Source: CALBPI01 sp038524795
GTDB taxonomy: Bacteria > Pseudomonadota > Gammaproteobacteria > Steroidobacterales > Woeseiaceae
Length of the DNA: 64,000 nucleotides
Direction of reading: 5' to 3'
Assembly: GCA_038524795.1 (NCBI GenBank)
Contig: JBCBIJ010000007.1
Location: forward strand, 124,001 to 188,000
The notes under the pieces were generated by a model. The model did no database searches, had not been told where the DNA came from, and saw only the letters and a program-made list of their open reading frames with translations. Position 1 is the first letter of the stretch, and every line of letters begins with the position of its first letter. Below, piece by piece: positions 58,704 to 64,000 of this stretch. The translations under genes and the position numbers were made by a program.

Positions 58704-59414
58704 TCAGAAGCGCGCCAGCGCGACGCTCAGGATCTGCCCGATGCGCTGCAGGAAGTCGACGCTCATGGCCGGGTGAAAGTGCTCGGCGTTGTGGCTGCCG
58801 ATGGCGAGGAAGCCCATGTCGGCCTCGGCGCCCAGCGGCAGCAGCGCCACCGAGCCGATTTCCTCGGCTGAGGCGCCAAACAGGAACTCGCGTTGCGTAT
58901 CGCGCACCTGCCCGCAACGCGGGTTGCCGCGTTCGAGAAAGGTCGTGAAGGGCGCCAGTGTCTCGTCGTCGCGGCGCGCCACGCGCAGGAAGCGCGAGCG
59001 CGGCAGCGTCGCGTAGTCCGCCGGGTCGCCGAACAGCACCAGCACGGCCTCGTCGGCCGAGAAACTGCGCCGGAGGCGTTCCTCGATCGATGCCAGCGTG
59101 TCGGCCAGCGAGCCAGCCTCGAGCATGGCGAGCGCGAGCGCGTGGATACGGCTGGCCAGGGCGTCATTGCGCCGCGCCAGGCCGACGAGCTCGTTGAGCT
59201 TGCGCTTCATCGTGCGGTCGTTGTTGCGCAACGTCGCCACCTGGCGTTCAACAAGCGACACGGTACCGCCCGACTCGTGCGGCAGGGCCAGGGCCTGCAG
59301 CAAACGCGGGTTGCGTTCGAAGAACTCAGGATTCTGTTTCAGGTAGTTCGCAACCGTCTCATCATCGAGCACGGCTGCAGGGGCGCTTGCACGCGATTTG
59401 GCGCCGGTGGTCAT
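58704..59414 (-). CDS. DUF484 family protein
   Basis: A 236-residue protein of the DUF484 family, GAF-like, always seen between dapF and xerC in Gammaproteobacteria. Visible are VANYLKQNPEFFERNPRLLQAL near the N-terminus, a coiled helix (SLVERQVATLRNNDRTMKRKL) and the closing domain with ALLPLGAEADMGFLAIGSHNAE and HPAMSVDFLQRIGQIL. The function is undefined; ligand binding is suspected from the fold. It overlaps dapF by 4 bp. Confidence 0.95.
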   Translation of the reverse strand: MTTGAKSRASAPAAVLDDETVANYLKQNPEFFERNPRLLQALALPHESGGTVSLVERQVATLRNNDRTMKRKLNELVGLARRNDALASRIHALALAMLEAGSLADTLASIEERLRRSFSADEAVLVLFGDPADYATLPRSRFLRVARRDDETLAPFTTFLERGNPRCGQVRDTQREFLFGASAEEIGSVALLPLGAEADMGFLAIGSHNAEHFHPAMSVDFLQRIGQILSVALARF

Positions 59415-60247
59415 AGTGTCACGTAGCCCTCATAGGCGGTCTCTGCGGGGCCGGAAATGGCGATGCCCCCGCCGCTCGGGCGCCAGTCTACCACGAGCGT
59501 GCCGCCCGCAAGACGCACGCGTACCGGGCCGGAAACGCGGCCATCGCGCACGCCGATAACGGCCGCGGCAGCAGCCCCTGTGCCGCAGGCGCGGGTCTCG
59601 CCGACACCGCGTTCGCGGACGCGCAAATCGATGCGGTCGGGGCCCGTCACCTGGGCGAGGCCCACGTTGACGCCGTCGGGAAACCGGCCGCTCCTGTCGA
59701 CAGTTTCGGCGATGTCCAAAAGCGGCGCAGACGCGACCGCGTCGTCGCTGTAAATGACGCAGTGCGGGTTGCCCACGCTCACCGCAGCAAACTCAATCTC
59801 GCCCAGCGGGTAGTGGTCGGCGGGGGCATCCGCCGAGAGCGGTATGTCGGCGGGGTCGAAGCGCGGCGCCATCAGTGTTGTGGTGACCTGGCCCGCCGCG
59901 TCGACCTGAGCCGTAACGTCGCCACCGCGGCTGCCGAGTGTCATCGGGGCGCCAGGCGCGGCACCCGTGGCCTGCGCTAACCATGCTGCGATGCAGCGCG
60001 CACCATTGCCGCACTGTTCCACCTCACCACCGTCGGCATTGAAGACGCGGTAGTCGGCCAGGTGATCGCCGCTGGGCCGCCCGATCGTAAGCCACTGGTC
60101 GAAGCCGATGCCCGTGCGACGATCGGCGAGTTCACGAATGCGTTGCGCGCTGGTGGCCGCTTCAATCGATGCCGGATCGGCGTCGCGTAAATCGACGACG
60201 ACAAAGTCGTTGCCAAGTCCGTGCATCTTCGTAAAGGTCGTGCGCAT
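59411..60247 (-). CDS. dapF: Diaminopimelate epimerase
   Basis: DapF (278 residues) epimerises LL- to meso-diaminopimelate for lysine and peptidoglycan. It starts TFTKMHGLGNDFVVVD. The catalytic Cys pair is in EQCGNGARCIAAWLA (~residue 75) and ETRACGTGAAAAAV (~residue 220). ATG at 60247 is chosen since the family begins there and the longer frame has no ribosome site. Divergent from the ParA gene, with ~107 bp between starts. Confidence 0.98.
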   Translation of the reverse strand: MRTTFTKMHGLGNDFVVVDLRDADPASIEAATSAQRIRELADRRTGIGFDQWLTIGRPSGDHLADYRVFNADGGEVEQCGNGARCIAAWLAQATGAAPGAPMTLGSRGGDVTAQVDAAGQVTTTLMAPRFDPADIPLSADAPADHYPLGEIEFAAVSVGNPHCVIYSDDAVASAPLLDIAETVDRSGRFPDGVNVGLAQVTGPDRIDLRVRERGVGETRACGTGAAAAAVIGVRDGRVSGPVRVRLAGGTLVVDWRPSGGGIAISGPAETAYEGYVTL

Positions 60248-60353
60248 CGCCACATTATCCCCACTGTCGCAACGCGACGCACGACACGCCGTAGACATTT
60301 GCACGGCCAGTCGATAAGTTTGCTCGCCAGAATAAGTCAAACCGGGGTACGCG

Positions 60354-60992
60354 ATGCGTCACATCATGGTGCTGAATTCGAAGGGCGGTTGCGGCAAGAG
60401 CACGATCGCGACCAACCTGGCCGGCATGTACGCCGTCGAGGGGCAGTCCGTGGCGCTCGCTGATTACGACCCGCAACGCTCCGCGCTCGACTGGCTCGAT
60501 GTGCGTCCTGCCGACGCGGCCCCCATCGTGGGCCTCAATGCGGCAGAGGACGGGCTCAAGAAGCTGCCGCGTACAGCGGATGTGCTCATCATCGACGCGC
60601 CCGCCAGAAGTCACGGTCCCGAGCTCACGAACCTCGTGAAGCACGCTGAGACGATCATCGTGCCCGTGCTGCCGTCGACCATCGATATGCAGGCCACGAC
60701 GAAGTTCATCTCGGAGCTGCAGAATGTCGGCAAGGTCGAGCGCAAGCAGGCCAAGATCGGCGTGATCGGCAACCGTGTGCGCGAGAACACGCTCATCTTC
60801 GACGACCTCGACGAGTACCTCGAGCGGCTGCGTGTGCCCTACCTCACCTGGCTTCGGGACGCGCAAAACTATGTGCGCGCCTACACGCGGGGGCTCAGCA
60901 TCTTTGAGCTGCCCGAGTACCTGGCCTGGCCCGACACAGAGCAGTGGGAGCCGTTGACGAAGTGGCTCAAGTCCAAGCGCTCGCAGCCCTAG
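60354..60992 (+). CDS. ParA-family ATPase (orphan)
   Basis: A 212-residue deviant-Walker P-loop ATPase of the ParA/MinD group. The P-loop is VLNSKGGCGKSTIATNLA near the N-terminus, the switch region is LADYDPQRSALDWL and the Walker B strand reads VLIIDAPAR. It has no N-terminal DNA-binding extension and no ParB gene beside it. It resembles small ParA proteins that position cell components rather than the chromosome. Its position between dapF and the epimerase gives no partner. Confidence 0.92.
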   Translation: MRHIMVLNSKGGCGKSTIATNLAGMYAVEGQSVALADYDPQRSALDWLDVRPADAAPIVGLNAAEDGLKKLPRTADVLIIDAPARSHGPELTNLVKHAETIIVPVLPSTIDMQATTKFISELQNVGKVERKQAKIGVIGNRVRENTLIFDDLDEYLERLRVPYLTWLRDAQNYVRAYTRGLSIFELPEYLAWPDTEQWEPLTKWLKSKRSQP

Positions 60993-60999
60993 GCGGCAG

Positions 61000-61869
61000 C
61001 TAGTCCGGCCTCAAGCTCGCCGCGATGCCATCGCGGTGAAACGTGTATGCGGGTGTCACGCCCAGAGCTTCGCGCAGCACATGCGTGTCGAGCAGCCGTG
61101 ATTCATTGAGAAACGACAGCCGCCCAGGGCTCAGGCGCTGCTGTGCGTCGGCGCGGCTGATGCGCTCCGGCGGGGTCAGCCCCACGATGTCGGCCACGGC
61201 CAGCGTGAAGTCGCTCGACGAGGTGTGGTCGCCATCGGCGACATTCACCACGGCCGGCGGCGCCGGGTGGTCGAGGGCGGCCGTGCAGATGGCCACGAGG
61301 TCGTCGACGTGGATGCGGTTGCCGGGCCCAGCCTCATCGGGATCGATGACCGGGTCGCCGCGACGGATGCTGTCCAACGGCAGGCGCCCAGGGCCGTAGA
61401 TACCCGAAATCCGCAGCACCACGGTCGAGGAGACGTCGCTCTGCGCCAGCGTCTGCTCGAGCCGCACCCGGCGTTTTGCGCGTGTGGTTTGCGGATTCAC
61501 GGGCGTGGACTCGGGGGTCAGGCGCCCCCCGCGGTCGCCGTAGACGCCACTGGTGCTGGCGAGCACCACACGCTCGGGCGTGCTGCCCAACGCCTGCAAC
61601 AGGCGCCGCAATCGACGGTCTTCGGTGGCGTCGTCATCGTTGTCGGGCGGTACCAGGTAGACGAGCGCCACGGGCTCGCCCTGCAGCCAGGCGTTGAGTC
61701 GTCCGTCCATGACGGGCGCATCGAGATTCTCGGGAATGGGTGTGGCGCCCGTGTGCGCGGCGGGCTGGCGCGACAGCAGCGCCACGCGGCGTCCGTCCTG
61801 GACCAGCGCGGCGGCGAGCCGGTCACCCGTGTAGCCCGCGCCGGCGATGAGTACGGCAGGCCCGGTCAC
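61000..61869 (-). CDS. NAD(P)-binding epimerase/dehydratase-like protein
   Basis: A 289-residue extended-SDR-like protein. It starts AVLIAGAGYTGDRLAAALVQDGRRV (a G-x-G-x-x-G type loop) and contains VVLASTSGVYGDRGGRLTPE with substrate loop VLRISGIYGPGRLPLD. The canonical Tyr-x-x-x-Lys appears replaced: after VYGDRG the helix reads TTRAKRRVRLE. YeeZ-like proteins have the same features, so catalysis may be altered. It is 3 bp after hemY and probably in its operon. Substrate unknown. Confidence 0.8.
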   Translation of the reverse strand: MTGPAVLIAGAGYTGDRLAAALVQDGRRVALLSRQPAAHTGATPIPENLDAPVMDGRLNAWLQGEPVALVYLVPPDNDDDATEDRRLRRLLQALGSTPERVVLASTSGVYGDRGGRLTPESTPVNPQTTRAKRRVRLEQTLAQSDVSSTVVLRISGIYGPGRLPLDSIRRGDPVIDPDEAGPGNRIHVDDLVAICTAALDHPAPPAVVNVADGDHTSSSDFTLAVADIVGLTPPERISRADAQQRLSPGRLSFLNESRLLDTHVLREALGVTPAYTFHRDGIAASLRPD

Positions 61870-61872
61870 GGT

Positions 61873-63066
61873 TCAGTCCAGCGGCTTGGGCAGGGCCAGC
61901 GTGTCGTCGGCGACGATGGCCAGGCCCTGTCGGAAGGCATCCGCAGCAGCGCCACTCTCGCCCAGTTGGGTGAGCAGCTGGCCGTAGCTCGCGTAGGCGG
62001 CGGGCATGGGGCGGGTCGCCAGCGACGACTCAATGTAACTGCGCGCCTTGCCCCAGAGCTTGTTGGCCATGCAGAGACGGCCGGCAGTGAGCAACAGCTC
62101 CGCATCATCGCCGTGCTTGCCGAGCCAGCGCTCGGCCTGCTCAAGCTGCGCGTTGGGGTCGTCGGTTGAGATTTCGCCGTAGCGCAACACGAGCTTGGGG
62201 TGCCAGGTGGTCTTGAGCATCTGCCGGAGCTCGCGCTCTGCAAGGGTCTGGCTGCCCGTCGCCAGGAGCGCGTCGATGTAAGCAATGCGCAGCGTGACGT
62301 CCTTGCGCAATCGGTTCGGCACGTCCTCCCAGGCGCGCGGGATGTCGCCCGAGTGCGAGGCCGTGTCACTCAACGTGTGGACGTGCACACGAATGGTCCA
62401 GGCGTCGAGTTGTTCGCGGCTTGGCTTACCGATACTACGCAGTCGGGGTAGCAGCTCGCCCAGCGCGCGCCAGTCGCCAAGATCGGCGTAGAGCCGCGCC
62501 AGCAATACAACGGCCTGGCCGCGGCCCTTCTCTTCCTCGTCGAGCCGTTTGAGCGTCGCCTGCGCGAGCTCGTGCTGGCCGTGCGCGATTTGCAGTTCGG
62601 CTTGCGTGAGCAAGATGGCGCTCGACGCCTCGGGTTGCTGTTCCCAGGCAAGCTTGAGCCAGTTGTCGCGCCGCCCGTCTTCGTTTTGCAGCTGGGCTGC
62701 GCGGGCCGCGGCGAGGTAGTTGAGCAGCGGCGCATCGGCCTTGCCCGCGCCTCGTGTCAGCAGCTTTTCGCCGCGCGCGTAGTTGCCCTCTGCGACTTCG
62801 ATGAGCCCTTGCGTGAAGCGCTTGCCGGCGCGCTTGCCCTGGAAGTTGGCTGCGGCTTCGCCCAGCCGGCGCGGTGCTCGCCAGAGCTTCGCGAGTAGCC
62901 AGGCGGCCAGCAAGGTGAGCAGCAAAAGTGCCAACAGGACGGGCACGGACATCTCGATGATGTAGCCGCGGAAGTCGATGACCACATAGCCGGGATCGGC
63001 CATGAGGAAGTGCGCGCCAAAGGTGCCCAGGGCGAGCGCAACGACGATGACGATCGCAAGCTTCAT
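61873..63066 (-). CDS. hemY: Haem biosynthesis-associated TPR protein HemY
   Basis: HemY (397 residues) is the inner-membrane TPR protein found with hemX after hemCD in Gammaproteobacteria. Two N-terminal membrane helices are seen (LAIVIVVALALGTFGAHFLM; MSVPVLLALLLLTLLAAWLLAKL). Then come TPR-like helices from GNYARGEKLLTRGAGKADAPLLNYLAAARAAQ onward. It overlaps the hemX stop by 4 bp. Its exact role in haem or coproporphyrin metabolism is unsettled. Confidence 0.93.
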   Translation of the reverse strand: MKLAIVIVVALALGTFGAHFLMADPGYVVIDFRGYIIEMSVPVLLALLLLTLLAAWLLAKLWRAPRRLGEAAANFQGKRAGKRFTQGLIEVAEGNYARGEKLLTRGAGKADAPLLNYLAAARAAQLQNEDGRRDNWLKLAWEQQPEASSAILLTQAELQIAHGQHELAQATLKRLDEEEKGRGQAVVLLARLYADLGDWRALGELLPRLRSIGKPSREQLDAWTIRVHVHTLSDTASHSGDIPRAWEDVPNRLRKDVTLRIAYIDALLATGSQTLAERELRQMLKTTWHPKLVLRYGEISTDDPNAQLEQAERWLGKHGDDAELLLTAGRLCMANKLWGKARSYIESSLATRPMPAAYASYGQLLTQLGESGAAADAFRQGLAIVADDTLALPKPLD

Positions 63067-64000
63067 TCGCCGGCGCGCTCCAGCGTGCGCTGGCGACGCA
63101 GCAACGTGAGCGAACCCGACACATCAGGCCGCGCCGTAACCACGGTCGAGGAAGCGGTCTGCTCGAGCAGCGTGAGTGCGTTGGCCACCGAGGGGTTGTC
63201 GGTGTCGAAGTATTCGCTGAGCCAACTACCCGCGTCTTCAAGGCTCTGCCTGAAACCGGCCGCGTCGCCGAGCAACAGCGACAGGCGCGCGGCCTGCAGC
63301 TGCAGCTGCAGGTTAAGGCGCAGGAAGTACTCGGCCTCGGGCGACAGCATGGCCTCGACGCGTTCATCGGATTTGCGAACGCGGAACATGCCTGACATGG
63401 CCTGCGAGGTCGCGGCGCGGGCGCGCTGCCATCCCGACAAGGTGTCGATGTCCACATCGCCCCCGCCGTCGGCCTCAGGCACGCTGATTTCGTTGATTAG
63501 CGGCAGCGTCGGCACCATGGCCGCAAGGCTGCCCAGCGACAGCGTGATGCCTTCGATGTCGACGTCCTGGGTGGCCATCAGCGTGGCCACCTCTTCGGCG
63601 ATGGCACGGCGTACGGGCGTGTAGGACGGATTCGCAAGTTCGCGCACCCGCACATCGGCGAGCTGCAAGGCCCGCGCCGCCAGTGCGGGGTTGTTGGCGA
63701 GCTGCACCTGCGCATTGGCGATCTGCATGTAGTACTCGGCTTCGGCGAGCAGCCAGGCGTCGCGCGACCCGGCGGAAATGCCCTGCAGGGTTTCGACACC
63801 CCGCTCGAGGTTGAGCACGCGTCCGGGCAGTGAGTCGAGCAGGTCGACGCGCTCGTCGATGGACGCTGTCAGTCGCGCGTTCTCGCGTTCCTGGTTGCGT
63901 ACCGCCTCAGACAGGCTGGCCACCTCGCCGCGCGAGGCCTCGAGTTCGGCCTGCATGCGGCGCAACGTGTCGCGCAGGTCGTCGATATCGGCTTGCGTCG
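63063..64000 (-). CDS. hemX: HemX, uroporphyrinogen-III C-methyltransferase-like protein (C-terminal part)
   Basis: The C-terminal ~310 residues of HemX; the frame runs off the right window edge, so the N-terminal membrane helix is missing here. A coiled-coil start (LEASRGEVASLSEAVRNQERENARL) is followed by the HemX core: AWLLAEAEYYMQIANAQVQLANNP (the A-E-A-E-Y hallmark), ANPSYTPVRRAIAEEVATL and EYFLRLNLQLQLQAARLSLL. Despite the family name it lacks a methyltransferase fold. It precedes hemY with a 4-bp overlap. Confidence 0.95.
   Translation of the reverse strand, partial: TQADIDDLRDTLRRMQAELEASRGEVASLSEAVRNQERENARLTASIDERVDLLDSLPGRVLNLERGVETLQGISAGSRDAWLLAEAEYYMQIANAQVQLANNPALAARALQLADVRVRELANPSYTPVRRAIAEEVATLMATQDVDIEGITLSLGSLAAMVPTLPLINEISVPEADGGGDVDIDTLSGWQRARAATSQAMSGMFRVRKSDERVEAMLSPEAEYFLRLNLQLQLQAARLSLLLGDAAGFRQSLEDAGSWLSEYFDTDNPSVANALTLLEQTASSTVVTARPDVSGSLTLLRRQRTLERAGE

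Noticed and set aside
1..64000. tRNA, rRNA, CRISPR array, prophage or transposase
   Set aside because: No cloverleaf, rRNA, spaced direct-repeat array or transposase/phage protein was recognised; all longer gaps were read.

Overview
The window is high-GC bacterial chromosome, almost certainly from a gammaproteobacterium. The clearest clues are conserved housekeeping neighbourhoods: atpD-atpC followed by glmU-glmS; dapF-DUF484-xerC-hslV-hslU-DUF971-ubiE-ubiJ-ubiB; and hemX-hemY. This order resembles Chromatiales, Xanthomonadales or Woeseia-like lineages, but I cannot assign a genus from the sequence alone. No rRNA, tRNA, CRISPR array or transposase was recognised.

Layout. (1) 1-6070: end of the ATP synthase operon, a GNAT acetyltransferase, an alpha/beta hydrolase, a small lipoprotein, and glmU-glmS, which supply UDP-GlcNAc for the cell envelope. 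(2) 6071-15079: an accessory region. It starts with a divergent LysR/dienelactone-hydrolase-like pair bracketed by inverted 18-bp repeats and an imperfect 22-bp direct repeat. It continues with a MetE-C-terminal-like methyltransferase and an HxlR regulator divergent from a run of small-molecule genes: a secreted cupin, MDR and SDR oxidoreductases, several NTF2/SnoaL-like proteins and a ThuA-like protein. (3) 15100-34079: a surface-polysaccharide (O-antigen type) locus. It has wzz, rmlB, rmlA, a sugar aminotransferase and wzx in one operon; a 3,4-ketoisomerase plus acetyltransferase that complete a dTDP-3-acetamido-3,6-dideoxyhexose pathway; wzy; three glycosyltransferases; and a second (Wlb/Wbp-like) dehydrogenase/acetyltransferase/aminotransferase set. 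Inside the locus is a four-gene group (SGNH hydrolase, SxtJ-like, tiny DUF5989/SxtK-like, NodU-type carbamoyltransferase) that mirrors the sxtI-J-K-L block of saxitoxin clusters and probably decorates the glycan.

(4) 34310-41300: an NTF2-like protein, a DUF2165 membrane protein, 6-phosphogluconate dehydrogenase, a truncated response-regulator remnant beside a sensorless histidine kinase, a zincin-like metallopeptidase, and a coupled pair of secreted proteins, the second a 902-residue metzincin-type protein with nidogen-like repeats, ending in a strong terminator. (5) 41315-52370: an ABC exporter without a conventional start codon, an AbgT transporter, a Ser/Thr-kinase-HDOD fusion, and a set of small accessory genes (TRIC channel, Mug-like glycosylase, VOC, BioY, DUF1801, APC permease, cupin, DUF2799 lipoprotein). 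(6) 52391-64000: conserved housekeeping genes for ubiquinone (ubiB, ubiJ, ubiE), proteolysis (hslUV), recombination (xerC), lysine/peptidoglycan (dapF) and haem (hemY, hemX partial), interrupted by an orphan ParA-type ATPase and an NAD(P)-binding epimerase-like protein.
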